Of a stretch of DNA of 50,151 nucleotides, positions 1-8,308 are shown piece by piece. Source of the stretch: a virus; IMG/VR virus record IMGVR_UViG_3300046689_000416, positions 1-50,151 of that record. One strand, written 5' to 3'. The notes below the pieces were generated by a model that was not told the DNA's origin, searched no databases, and saw only the letters and a list, made by a program, of their open reading frames with translations. How positions within the stretch are numbered: the first letter of the stretch is position 1; every line of letters begins with the position of its first letter. Both the position numbers and the translations under genes were made by a program.

Positions 1-1012
1 GAACCCGCAGTGTAAAGGACTGCCCAGCGTCTTAGAGAATCCGCCGGTCGGTCAGGGCGGCACTTACGACCCGACCGTTCCGAAACCGGTCAACGCCCGC
101 ATCATCCCCCGGCCGGGGCCGGCGAAACTGAAGCCGCCTGCGGTGGTCATTCCGCCGGGGAACGTCGAAGTGCCGGTGCCAGCCGTGCGTCCTCCCGGAA
201 TGGGCGTCCTGCCCTTGGCCGGTGCCGCAACGCGGGTGATTATGGGGGTCGGCCCCATCATCGCGCTCGTTGTGGATCTACTCGACCCCGAGAGGCACGC
301 CTACGCTCAACAGCGGGCGTGCATGAAGCTAACGCTCATGTCGTGGGGAATGACTGAGGGGCAGGCCGATACGACACTCGACGGTCTGGAAACCTACCGG
401 AACGTGCCGAGCGAATTGCAGCCGCGGATTGACGCAATGATTAGTTGGCTCCGCGACAACGGCCCGGAGTTGGGTTTGATGGTGTGGCCGGAAACCTTGA
501 ACTGTGCGAACTTCTGCGCGAATCTGTACAAAGCCGTCAAACTCGCCCGCTGCAAGGCGAATCCCGGCGCGCTGAACGCGGCTACGCTCCAAGAGCGAAA
601 GGATTCGCTACTCAGTTACCTCGAAGATGCTTTCACTGAGGAGCTGATCATCAATGACGAAATCGCGCTCAGGGAAACCCTTCTGACGACCAAGAAGACT
701 TCGTACTGCGACGTCAGTGGTGGGCATTACAGCCAGTCGTGTTGTACACAATATTCCAGTTGGCTGAACAGCCTCCTAGACTTCAAGGCAAACCGGCAGA
801 CGTACATAAACGACATGTCCGAACTGCACCGATGCTTGCAGTTACTCGACATGCCGACGTGCGAAAATGGATTGGACCCGGTGGCCGTCTCGAATTACAT
901 AGAGGCGGTCAGCAAGGAAGTCTCTGCCGTCGGCCTGATACAGTTGAACAAGGCGGCAGAGTGGCAAGGGTGGAAGTACATCTTCGACCACCCCGGTTCT
1001 CAGTGTCAATGA
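1..1012 (+). CDS. C-terminal part of the junction-spanning protein (start at 49598)
   Basis: The frame is open from base 2 and runs to a TGA at 1010-1012. It is the in-frame continuation of the gene that starts at 49598, giving 474 residues after joining the ends. The part seen here begins with a Pro/Val-rich stretch, then a hydrophobic segment (VIMGVGPIIALVVDLL, near window residue 80), then a Cys-rich helical domain with many CxxC-like pairs. An ATG at 143 could be called as the start if the ends were not joined, but the upstream frame is open and has the same proline-rich character. No family recognised. Position among virion genes suggests a structural or host-interaction protein; that is inference. 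Confidence 0.75.
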   Translation, partial: NPQCKGLPSVLENPPVGQGGTYDPTVPKPVNARIIPRPGPAKLKPPAVVIPPGNVEVPVPAVRPPGMGVLPLAGAATRVIMGVGPIIALVVDLLDPERHAYAQQRACMKLTLMSWGMTEGQADTTLDGLETYRNVPSELQPRIDAMISWLRDNGPELGLMVWPETLNCANFCANLYKAVKLARCKANPGALNAATLQERKDSLLSYLEDAFTEELIINDEIALRETLLTTKKTSYCDVSGGHYSQSCCTQYSSWLNSLLDFKANRQTYINDMSELHRCLQLLDMPTCENGLDPVAVSNYIEAVSKEVSAVGLIQLNKAAEWQGWKYIFDHPGSQCQ

Positions 1013-1051
1013 CGGGTGGCTAAGTTCGCATCTCATTCCCCGAGGGATTTC

Positions 1052-1849
1052 ATGCTGAGGCTCTTGGTCTTGCTCCTCTCGGCCGGTCCGCTCTTCGGCC
1101 AGCCCGTTCTGAAAGAACTCAGTCCTCGACCGCCCGCCCCCAAGGTCGAACCGCCGCCGGGTGTGAACATCCCGGTGGACGCGGGCAAGTACCGGTACTA
1201 CTCGGTGGACGGTTACGCCGGTCCGGTGACTTGGATCGTGAAAGGCGTCTCGGTCGGCGTGAAAGAAGTGGAGAAACCTCTGACGATGTTCGGAGTGATT
1301 CAGGGCTTTGTCGATCCGGGCCAGTACGACGTCCCGGCCGGTGCGGTGATCGTGTGGGGCAAGTCGGAGGGCGTGACCGACGTGCAGGCGCTGGGGATCG
1401 TGAAGGACAAGCCGGTGATCCTCCTCTCGCTGGCCTTCCAGGTCGGTCCTGCCCCACCGAAGCCGGACGACCCCAAACCCGACGACCCCAAACCCAAACC
1501 CCCGCAACCGGTCACGTCCTTCCGGGTGATCTTCGTCCGGGAGACCAAGACGCCCTCGAAGCTGACCGCCCAGCAGTCGGCCGTCTCGACGGCGGATGCG
1601 GTCGTTAAGTACCTCCGGGCCAAGACGACGGCCGAGAACAGTGTGCCGGGCTATCGAGAGTACGACCCCGACACCAACGCCTCCAACGACCAGCCGGGCT
1701 TTCAGAAGTTGTGGGCGGCGGCGCAGGCCGAGGCCCAGAAGTCCCGGGAGTGCATCGTGATTCAGGTGAACGACAAGGTCACAATCGAACCGTGGTCGGC
1801 GAACACGGCCGCCGCCCTCAAGCTCCTCAAACAATATGGGGGCGAGTGA
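1052..1849 (+). CDS. predicted exported protein with Pro/Asp linker
   Basis: 265 residues. The ATG at 1052 is chosen over an in-frame GTG at 1016 because GAGG lies just upstream and the protein then begins with a signal peptide (MLRLLVLLLSAGPLFGQ). Two globular parts are separated by a KPDDPKPDDPKPKP linker near residues 138-153. The C-terminal part (about 155-265) looks alpha/beta. No family recognised. It is followed by a gene coupled through TGATG. A predicted exported protein in a phage late operon suggests action in the host periplasm or cell surface, or an added moron gene; this is inference. Confidence 0.7.
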   Translation: MLRLLVLLLSAGPLFGQPVLKELSPRPPAPKVEPPPGVNIPVDAGKYRYYSVDGYAGPVTWIVKGVSVGVKEVEKPLTMFGVIQGFVDPGQYDVPAGAVIVWGKSEGVTDVQALGIVKDKPVILLSLAFQVGPAPPKPDDPKPDDPKPKPPQPVTSFRVIFVRETKTPSKLTAQQSAVSTADAVVKYLRAKTTAENSVPGYREYDPDTNASNDQPGFQKLWAAAQAEAQKSRECIVIQVNDKVTIEPWSANTAAALKLLKQYGGE

Positions 1850-2037
1850 TGAGTTGGGGGCACGCTACACGAATACTTGCCGAAGAAACCGGCAAGGAGA
1901 TGACCCCGGACCAGATCGAAAGTGCGGTAATGTGGCTGATCGCGGATTACCGCAAGCGGCATCCTGCGTCCGCCGTCGCAACAGACTCCGAAGTGTTGGA
2001 TATGGTCGTTGAAGAATACAAGCAAAGGGGGCAATAG
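1849..2037 (+). CDS. small helical protein of unknown function
   Basis: 62 residues; the ATG overlaps the TGA of the preceding gene (TGATG), so translation is probably coupled. The sequence is charged and predicted helical, with a motif like EETGKEMTPDQIESAVMWL. There is no signal peptide or membrane segment. It sits between an exported protein and the papain-like peptidase and may belong to the same functional group. No family recognised. Confidence 0.6.
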   Translation: MSWGHATRILAEETGKEMTPDQIESAVMWLIADYRKRHPASAVATDSEVLDMVVEEYKQRGQ

Positions 2038-2039
2038 TC

Positions 2040-2858
2040 ATGGCGGCTCTTTACCTCGGCAAAATTCCGATCATCAAGCGGTCTCTGGACGAAGGTTGGC
2101 TCCGTGGAGTCGGAGAGGCGTCCTTCGGCTGCGAGCCGCGGGACTACAACGTGGACCCGGTCGAGATGGGCGACTCGCCGGACGGCATCGACACGACGAT
2201 GGACGTGATCGCGTACTACAAGGAGCGAATGGACCAGAAGGCGTCGATGCTTCACCTTTACCTTCAGGGCGACATTGAGAACGGGAAGCCGGTGTTCGAG
2301 AATCTGGATCAGAACGGCCAGGGGTACTGCTGGTCGTACTCGACCGGCGGGGCGCTGATGCTGGACCGGATGAAGCGTAACCTGCCGCCGGTGAGATTGT
2401 CGGCTCATGCGGTGGCGTGCAAGATCAAGAACTTCCGGGACCAAGGCGGGTGGTGTGGCTTGTCGGCGAAGTTTGGCCGGGAGAAGGGCTATCCGACCGT
2501 CGAGTTTTGGCCCGAGAAGTCAATGTCCCGGCAGTACGACAACGCGGCGACGTGGGAGAACGCCTTACTGCACCGGTCCGATGAAGAGTGGTACGACCTC
2601 GGCCGTCCGGAGTACGACCAGCACCTCGCCAAGAAGCAGATTCAGACCCTCGCGGTCACGAACTGCGCCCAGATGTGGGACTTCAACAAGTTCTCGCATT
2701 CGATGGCCGGGATCGACGTCGGCCTTCTGGACGGCGGGTTGCACCCCATCGTCCTGAATTCGTGGAAGGGGTACGGCTATCACGGCCTTGTCCTCCTGTA
2801 CGACATTTGGCCGGACAATGCGTGTGCGATCCGGTCCACCACTCCGTCCGTGAACTAG
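2040..2858 (+). CDS. papain-like (C1-type) cysteine peptidase
   Basis: 272 residues. The catalytic pattern of papain-fold peptidases is visible in order: QNGQGYCWSYS with Cys97 preceded by candidate oxyanion Gln91 or Gln94, His220 in FSHSMAGIDVG, and Asn240 in LNSWKGYGYHG, which matches the classic NSWG..WG..G ending. Length fits a single mature peptidase domain with no signal peptide or propeptide, so it is probably carried in the particle or acts in the cytoplasm. It sits between predicted exported proteins in the late operon. Possible roles are envelope or S-layer protein cleavage at entry, lysis, or virion maturation; the sequence does not decide. Fold assignment is fairly secure from the three motifs. 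Confidence 0.82.
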   Translation: MAALYLGKIPIIKRSLDEGWLRGVGEASFGCEPRDYNVDPVEMGDSPDGIDTTMDVIAYYKERMDQKASMLHLYLQGDIENGKPVFENLDQNGQGYCWSYSTGGALMLDRMKRNLPPVRLSAHAVACKIKNFRDQGGWCGLSAKFGREKGYPTVEFWPEKSMSRQYDNAATWENALLHRSDEEWYDLGRPEYDQHLAKKQIQTLAVTNCAQMWDFNKFSHSMAGIDVGLLDGGLHPIVLNSWKGYGYHGLVLLYDIWPDNACAIRSTTPSVN

Positions 2859-2866
2859 GAGCGGTC

Positions 2867-3265
2867 ATGTTCCTTGCTCTGGCCCTCTGCCTCGGCCAAC
2901 CGCTCGTGGTGGAGAACAAGTGCCCGGCGTTCACGGTCACGAACAAGTGCCCGGCCCCGGCCGTGAGCCTCCCCTACCACCGTGGCTACCCTGTTCACGC
3001 GACCCGCTGGACCTACCCCGGTGAAATCCACAGCCATCTGAAATCCGGGCAGCACGCCGGGAAGTGGCCGGCCGCTTGGATCGACGGACTGTCCCGTGCG
3101 GAGGCCGAGGCCCTGCACGACGACGACCACGAGGGGCGGGTGAGGTGGAGTTACGTGCCGGGCCGTAGTTCACAGGCCGTGGCCCCCTCCCCGCCCCCCG
3201 TGGCCTCTTACACCCCCCGGTCGCTATACTCCCCGTCGTACTGCCCACCGGGGGCTTCTCACTGA
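2867..3265 (+). CDS. small predicted exported protein with NKCP motif pair
   Basis: 132 residues; ATG at 2867 preceded by GGAG. It starts with a short signal-peptide-like stretch (MFLALALCLGQP) followed by the duplicated motif VENKCPAFTVTNKCPAPAV. The middle has a GYPVHATRWTYPGE segment and the C-terminus is Ser/Pro-rich (SPSYCPPG). Proteins with this QPxVVENKCP start are, from memory, typical of Gemmata-type planctomycetes, which supports the host guess. Function unknown. A TATACT hexamer lies inside its 3' end (3225) upstream of the next gene. Confidence 0.7.
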   Translation: MFLALALCLGQPLVVENKCPAFTVTNKCPAPAVSLPYHRGYPVHATRWTYPGEIHSHLKSGQHAGKWPAAWIDGLSRAEAEALHDDDHEGRVRWSYVPGRSSQAVAPSPPPVASYTPRSLYSPSYCPPGASH

Positions 3266-3305
3266 CCTCGCTAGTCGCCGGCAGTTGTCGGCCAGAAAGG
3301 ACCCG

Positions 3306-3734
3306 ATGTACTCTTTGATCTTCCTGTCCGCCCTCGTCAGCCCGGACCAGTGCCCGAACGGCGTGTGTCCACTTCAGCGGGTGGCGGCAGTCGCCTCGGC
3401 CCCCGTCGCGGCCATCCACGCGGCAGCCCGGGGAGGCTGTTCGGGTAGAAGTGCGCGTTTTGCGGTCGCTCCACGGGTAGCAAAGGGTGGTTGTGCGGGA
3501 CAGATGGCCGCCACAGCCCCGCCAATCGTTACCAAACCGCCTCTGCCGATGCTTCCGCCCCCGGTGGCAGTAATTCCCGCCGTCCCCCCGATCGCCCCGC
3601 CAGTGGTCGCTAATGCGATCCCCGTGGCCGTCTCCGGCCCGGCGGTTGCGGTAAAACAGAAGGTGGACGTGTTCAAAAAGGCCCCGATCCGCAGTTTTGC
3701 ACACAACCGGCTTTTCGCCGGGTGTCCGTTCTAA
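3306..3734 (+). CDS. small predicted exported Cys/Pro/Ala-rich protein
   Basis: 142 residues from the ATG at 3306, with AAAGG upstream. The N-terminus MYSLIFLSALVSPDQCPNGV reads as a short signal sequence followed by a CPNGVCP motif. The rest is Ala/Val/Pro-rich low complexity (PPIVTKPPLPMLPPPVAVIP) and ends CPF. It resembles small Cys-motif secreted proteins common in planctomycetes (recalled, not searched). Third exported candidate in this cluster. Function unknown. Confidence 0.6.
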   Translation: MYSLIFLSALVSPDQCPNGVCPLQRVAAVASAPVAAIHAAARGGCSGRSARFAVAPRVAKGGCAGQMAATAPPIVTKPPLPMLPPPVAVIPAVPPIAPPVVANAIPVAVSGPAVAVKQKVDVFKKAPIRSFAHNRLFAGCPF

Positions 3735-3748
3735 CCCCCGAGGACTTC

Positions 3749-4444
3749 ATGGACGCGGAACTGAAAGCCCTGTGTGTCGAGTTCGAGACCCACTGTTGCG
3801 GAGAAGAAGAAGGTCCGGCCAAGATGGGTGGCCCGCTCGGGTTCTTCGACGGGAAGCTCGCGGAGATCCTGAAAGGCCTGAAGGGGACCATCAAGGTCGG
3901 CGGCGCGTGGGAGTGGATTCCGGTGATCCTGCAACTGATCTCGGTCATGGGTCCGAAGATCATGGAGATCATCCAGATCATCAAGGACGCCATCGCCCAC
4001 AAGAAGTCGCCGGCCGAGGTGATGGCCTCGCACCTGCCCGCGGAAGCGGAACATCCCGATCCGGCACACGCTTCGCACAAGAATGAAGAAATGATCGACC
4101 GGGAAACCATTCACGTTCTGGCCAGTTGGGTTCACTCCCAACACCGGAGGCTGTCGGCCGCACTGACCGGCAATCACCTTCCCATGTCCTCAGTGCCGGA
4201 GTTCATGAAGATGGCAGCCGACCTGCAACCCCTGATTAACGAGATTACCGAAGCCGACACCGTCATCGACAGCGCCGTGGTGTTCATTAACGGCGTGCCG
4301 GGCCTGATCGCCGCGGCCGTGGCACAGGCCCTTCAGAACGGGGCGACCGCGGCCGAGTTGAAGCCGGTCACGGACTTGGGCGACACGTTGAAGGCGAAGG
4401 CCCAGGCGTTGAAGGACGCACTGGCGGCGAACACCACGGGGTGA
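3749..4444 (+). CDS. helical protein with one hydrophobic segment
   Basis: 231 residues; ATG at 3749 with CGAGGA upstream, preferred to an in-frame GTG at 3722. Two Cys lie together near residue 16 (HCC). A hydrophobic amphipathic stretch (WEWIPVILQLISVMGPKIME) near residues 54-74 could insert in a membrane. The C-terminal half is long helices ending in an Ala/Lys-rich coil. It is the last gene before the terminator at 4478. Family not recognised; a membrane-active or structural role is possible. Confidence 0.65.
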   Translation: MDAELKALCVEFETHCCGEEEGPAKMGGPLGFFDGKLAEILKGLKGTIKVGGAWEWIPVILQLISVMGPKIMEIIQIIKDAIAHKKSPAEVMASHLPAEAEHPDPAHASHKNEEMIDRETIHVLASWVHSQHRRLSAALTGNHLPMSSVPEFMKMAADLQPLINEITEADTVIDSAVVFINGVPGLIAAAVAQALQNGATAAELKPVTDLGDTLKAKAQALKDALAANTTG

Positions 4445-4477
4445 TAGACTTTGGACCGGGGACAGTAGAGCGAACAG

Positions 4478-4507
4478 CCGCCGGCTCGTTGCCGGCGGTT
4501 TCTTTTT
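4478..4507 (+). terminator. rho-independent terminator after the exported-protein cluster
   Basis: A perfect 7-bp GC stem CCGCCGG / CCGGCGG encloses a 7-nt loop (CTCGTTG) and is followed by TTTCTTTTT. It lies between the stop at 4444 and the next ATG at 4555. A TATGCT hexamer at 4522 between terminator and ATG could restart transcription. Confidence 0.85.
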
Positions 4508-4554
4508 GCGCCTCGCGGGACTATGCTGACTCCGACCCCGAACCGGAGTTCGCC

Positions 4555-5145
4555 ATGTACGTCGAAACCTTTGGCTCACCTTGGCGGAAGGTTCGATCGG
4601 TCAACCAGTCCTCGAACGGGTTCGTCTCGAAGATCCCGGTGGCCTCGGACCCGTTCCTGACGGCCGGCGGATCGGGGGACGCGGGGACGGCGACGGGCGC
4701 TTCGGTGATCCGGCTGACCGATCCGGCCCTCGGGGGTCGGGTTCAGAACGGGGTGAACCTGCTCTTTTACGGGACCGGCTCGGACGGAAACACTTTCTCG
4801 GCCCGGATCATTACGTGGTCCCCGATCATTTCGACCGGCCTGTCTTCGGTCAACCCGACCACTACCCTGTGGGTCCCCACCGTGCTGGCCGAGGTGGCCC
4901 TGACTCTGTCTTCGTCCTGTCCGGGACTCACCGGTCGGACCATCGGGGCCGGTGAACTCTTCGCCGACACGATCACCCTCACGGGGACGACGGCGAACGC
5001 GGGGATCGACGTGGACATTCGGAGTCCGGCCAACAACACCATCGCCCAGATGTTCGCGGACCTTTCGGGCGGGATGGAACTGGAACTCTCTTTCACGACG
5101 GGCGGGTCCGTCACGGACTGCAACGCCTTGTACCGAATCTTCTAA
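4555..5145 (+). CDS. beta-rich structural protein, unknown
   Basis: 196 residues from the ATG at 4555 with CGGAG upstream; an in-frame GTG at 4441 would place the start before the terminator and is rejected. The sequence is Thr/Ser/Gly-rich, predicted beta, without signal peptide, like small virion decoration or tail proteins (for example TGRTIGAGELFADTITLTGT). First gene after the terminator and directly before the S11-LamG protein. No family recognised. Confidence 0.65.
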   Translation: MYVETFGSPWRKVRSVNQSSNGFVSKIPVASDPFLTAGGSGDAGTATGASVIRLTDPALGGRVQNGVNLLFYGTGSDGNTFSARIITWSPIISTGLSSVNPTTTLWVPTVLAEVALTLSSSCPGLTGRTIGAGELFADTITLTGTTANAGIDVDIRSPANNTIAQMFADLSGGMELELSFTTGGSVTDCNALYRIF

Positions 5146-5157
5146 CCGGGACCGGAC

Positions 5158-6861
5158 ATGAGGCTTCGCGGCGTCGGCCTGACGATGCGGGTGCAGAATC
5201 CGGTCGTGGGACAGCGGGTCCGCGGGGTCGGCACGGCCGGCGTCTCCCCGCCTCCCCCTCCACCCCCTCCGATCCCCACTCCGACCCCGATTACCGACTT
5301 CCCCGTGGGCCAGCCGGGCGGGCAGCAGGCCTTTCTGTACGCCTACGACGTGGACCACGACTTCGAGCTTTACAACGTCGCCGGCACCACAGTGAGCGAT
5401 TATCCCGGCTCGACCGTGAAGCTGATGACGGCCCTCCTCTGCCTCGAATACAAGTCGTCGGTGATCGACACGGAGGCGGTGACGGTGACGGCGGCGGACC
5501 TGACGACGGTGTTCGGCGGGGGGTTGAGTTCGGCCGGGTTCATGGCCGATGACGTGACGAACTACCGGGGACTCCTGCAAGGCCTCCTGATCCCCTCGGG
5601 GTACGATGCGGCCCAGTGCATCGCCCGCACGGTGGGAAGCGACGGCAGCGGCTCCGGCGGCATGGCTGGGTTCGTGACCCGGATGAACGCCCGGGCCGTG
5701 GAACTGGGAATGTCCACCGCCGTTTTCGTGGACCCGTTCGGCGGCTCGAAGACTCCGACGGTTCCTCCCTACGACGTGACCTACAACAAAATGTCCGCGA
5801 AAGACCTTTCCAAGGTGGCTCGTGCGGCGTTCGCCCTTTCGACCCTCGTGGCGATCCAGGGCGACACGACCGTCAGTGTGGCCGTCACCGGACCGAACGC
5901 CCGGTCCATCTCGATGACGAACTTCTCCTGGTGGGCGAACATGCCCATCCTGAACCCGGCCGGCATCCGGGACACGAGCGTGGTGGCCGGCAAGCAGGGT
6001 TCTTGGACTCCGAGTCTGACGGCGATAGACGACTGGGCCTCGGCGGTCCTCTACCAGTCCCCGTCGGGGTTCAAGGTCGTGGTCGTGGTGATGAACTCGA
6101 AGACGAACTACGGCCTCATGCTGGACGCCCGCGGCTCGATGTGGGGTCTGCCCCGGGACTTCACCTACCTTCAGGCCACGGCGTCCGCAGACCCGTTCTG
6201 GACCAGCGTGAAGGTCCTGATCGGCGGCGACGGCTCGATCGTGGACGAAAGCACGGTGGCCCGGACGATCACCGTGAACTCCGTCACCGCCGGCCTGCCG
6301 GTGAGTGCCACGCCCGGGGCGATGGTCTTCAACGCGGTCGGGGATTACGTCAGCGCGGCGGACGCGGCCGACCTCGAAGTGGGGTCCGGGGATTTCACGG
6401 CGGAATACTTCTACTGCGCGGACACGGCCATCCTGAACCCCGGCGGCGTGTTCTGGGTCGGGAAGTGGCTGGACGCCGGCAACCAGCACGAGTGGGTGCT
6501 GTCCTCCTCCAACGTGTTCGGCAACCCGTTCATCAACGCCTCGGCCGACGGAAACTCGTTCACCTCGGCGACGTTCGACATGGGGGCGGACGCCCAACTG
6601 GTCTTCTACAACGGCGCCCCGCGGCACATGGCCTACGTGAAGAACGGCTCGACCCACGCCCTGTACATGATGGGCGAGCGGATGGTGAATACGTTCAGCC
6701 TGGCCACGGTCTTCGACAGTACCGCCGCGTTCGCGTGCGGCGGGGTGGGGGTCAACCAAGGCCCCCGTGGCAGAATGGACGACGTGCGGTTCACGGTGGG
6801 CGTGGCGCGGTATACTGCCGCGGCCTACACGATCACCCCGACGAAGTTCCCAAGGAGTTAG
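5158..6861 (+). CDS. S11-type (D-Ala-D-Ala carboxypeptidase-like) domain fused to LamG-like domain
   Basis: 567 residues. After a poly-proline linker (residues 31-42), residues 58-340 follow the S11/PBP5-like layout: SxxK as S85-TV-K88 in GSTVKLMTALL; the second motif as S147-G-Y149 in LLIPSGYDAAQ, where the family normally has SGN; and the third as K279-Q-G281 in VVAGKQGSWTP, where the family has KTG. Residues about 345-565 resemble a laminin-G/concanavalin fold (FNAVGDYVSAADAADLEVGS). The serine and lysine of SxxK are kept while two other motif positions are changed, so it may be an active peptidoglycan peptidase with altered specificity or a substrate-binding derivative. No signal peptide; probably a virion wall-binding or wall-cutting protein. 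Confidence 0.72.
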   Translation: MRLRGVGLTMRVQNPVVGQRVRGVGTAGVSPPPPPPPPIPTPTPITDFPVGQPGGQQAFLYAYDVDHDFELYNVAGTTVSDYPGSTVKLMTALLCLEYKSSVIDTEAVTVTAADLTTVFGGGLSSAGFMADDVTNYRGLLQGLLIPSGYDAAQCIARTVGSDGSGSGGMAGFVTRMNARAVELGMSTAVFVDPFGGSKTPTVPPYDVTYNKMSAKDLSKVARAAFALSTLVAIQGDTTVSVAVTGPNARSISMTNFSWWANMPILNPAGIRDTSVVAGKQGSWTPSLTAIDDWASAVLYQSPSGFKVVVVVMNSKTNYGLMLDARGSMWGLPRDFTYLQATASADPFWTSVKVLIGGDGSIVDESTVARTITVNSVTAGLPVSATPGAMVFNAVGDYVSAADAADLEVGSGDFTAEYFYCADTAILNPGGVFWVGKWLDAGNQHEWVLSSSNVFGNPFINASADGNSFTSATFDMGADAQLVFYNGAPRHMAYVKNGSTHALYMMGERMVNTFSLATVFDSTAAFACGGVGVNQGPRGRMDDVRFTVGVARYTAAAYTITPTKFPRS

Positions 6862-6863
6862 CC

Positions 6864-6959
6864 ATGTCACACCAGCCGCGTCCCCTCGCCGGCCTGGCCG
6901 TAGGACTGCCCCTGTCGTTGATCCTGTGGTACTTGCTTTACCGACTCTTCACCGGCTGA
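6864..6959 (+). CDS. 31-residue single-pass membrane protein
   Basis: ATG at 6864 preceded by a perfect AAGGAG site, ending in TGA at 6957. The peptide has one strong membrane segment (LAGLAVGLPLSLILWYLLYR). It is packed between the S11-LamG gene and the Ig-like tail gene with 2- and 5-nt gaps. Possible roles are pinholin-like lysis factor or small entry factor; size and position alone do not decide. Confidence 0.6.
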   Translation: MSHQPRPLAGLAVGLPLSLILWYLLYRLFTG

Positions 6960-6964
6960 GGAAC

Positions 6965-8308
6965 ATGGCCGAATTTCAGAATCTCGCCATCGACTTCCCG
7001 GTGCAGGGCATGGACGTGTCCGGCGCCTTCGCGGACCAGCCCACCAACACCACCCCAACCGGGGTGAACGTCCGGACGATCGACCCCATCCTCGAACGCA
7101 ACCGGGGCGGTTCCCGGCCGGGGATGTCGAAGTACGGCAACCAGATCCCGGAAGGATCCGAACTGATTCAGCACCTCAACCAGATCGTGATCCTGCGGGA
7201 CGACAACCTCCTGTCGAACTTCGAGGACTTTCAGGACAACTTCATTGACGACCCGCGGAACTCCGACCGGAAGGTCCCCCCGCACGGCAGCGGCCCCACG
7301 CCGTCGAAGAACTGGCCTCCCGCTGCCTATCGCCGGGTGCTTCTGACGGCGGACCACACGATCCAGACGAACGGTCAGGATGTGATCCTGACGGCCACTC
7401 TCTTTGACGAGCCGGCCAATACCGTCCATCCCAGTGGACTGATCACCCTCTCGACCAACCCGATCGGGCAGGACGGCACAGGGGATTCCGGAATGACGAA
7501 CGGGTCGGGGATCGTGACGTTCACGGTCAACGAGCCGACCTTCAACGGCCCGATCGTCTACTTCGCCAGCCACCAGTACTTCCGGTCCGGTCAGGTCTTC
7601 CCGAGCGTGGCCCGCGGAATCGTGACGGTGAACTGGAAGCCAAACTACACGCTGACCCTGACGTCGCCGGAAGGATTCAGTTTCCCGGCCGACGGGAAGA
7701 CCCACCCCTTGATCGGGGCGCTTATCAACAACGCCAACCTGCTTCCGGTCGGCGGCAAGCAGATCGAGTTGCGGACGCTCCTCTCCGGCCGGGTGGGGGA
7801 CGGGATTATCAAGGTCACGGACGCCTTGGGGAAAGGGACTTGGCGAGTCTCCGACACCGTCACCGAGTCCGTGGAGTACACCGCCGCCCTCTTGCCGCAG
7901 CGGTTCATCGAGTCCGACCCTTTAACGATCGACTGGTCCAATCCGGCCCCCGCGACGTGCAACACGAACATCGTCGGCACGCCGCCCTACGTCTTCGAGG
8001 AGGGGGAAAACCTGTACGGGGTCGGCTGGTTCATTACGTGGAACTCGAACACCATTCCGCCGACGGTGGCGACGTCGCACATCCGGCTCTTTATGAACAT
8101 CTTCACCATCGGCGGTCTGAACTGCGGCAACGCGCAGGGGACGGCCAACATCCCCGACGCTTCGGGCTTCACGGTGCAGGACGTCTCCTGCAACATGGAC
8201 CCGACGAGTCCGATCGTCGTCCCCACGTATCCCGACTCCCTGATCGCGTCCCAGACCCCGGCTTACGACTCGTTCCTCGCGGGCCTCCAATCCAATGCCT
8301 GCCCCTGA
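6965..8308 (+). CDS. tail protein with nozzle-like N-terminus and Ig-like domains
   Basis: 447 residues; ATG at 6965 after GAGGAAC. The N-terminal 65 residues match those of the next gene: FPVQGMDVSG at residues 11-20 and GVNVR...RGGSRPGMSK. Residues about 115-310 hold two bacterial Ig-like (invasin/Big type) repeats, recognisable in TVHPSGLITLSTNPI and FPADGKTHPLIGALINNANL. The C-terminal part has paired Cys (CNTNIVGTPPY, CNMDPTSP). Probably a tail appendage docking on the same site as, or next to, the nozzle protein through the shared N-terminal module. Overlaps the next gene by 14 bp. Confidence 0.7.
   Translation: MAEFQNLAIDFPVQGMDVSGAFADQPTNTTPTGVNVRTIDPILERNRGGSRPGMSKYGNQIPEGSELIQHLNQIVILRDDNLLSNFEDFQDNFIDDPRNSDRKVPPHGSGPTPSKNWPPAAYRRVLLTADHTIQTNGQDVILTATLFDEPANTVHPSGLITLSTNPIGQDGTGDSGMTNGSGIVTFTVNEPTFNGPIVYFASHQYFRSGQVFPSVARGIVTVNWKPNYTLTLTSPEGFSFPADGKTHPLIGALINNANLLPVGGKQIELRTLLSGRVGDGIIKVTDALGKGTWRVSDTVTESVEYTAALLPQRFIESDPLTIDWSNPAPATCNTNIVGTPPYVFEEGENLYGVGWFITWNSNTIPPTVATSHIRLFMNIFTIGGLNCGNAQGTANIPDASGFTVQDVSCNMDPTSPIVVPTYPDSLIASQTPAYDSFLAGLQSNACP

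Noticed and set aside
4576-6870. 764-residue open frame on the minus strand
   Set aside because: Shadow of the S11-LamG and neighbouring plus-strand genes; Arg/His/Gly-rich composition typical of an antisense frame in GC-rich DNA, no ribosome-binding site.
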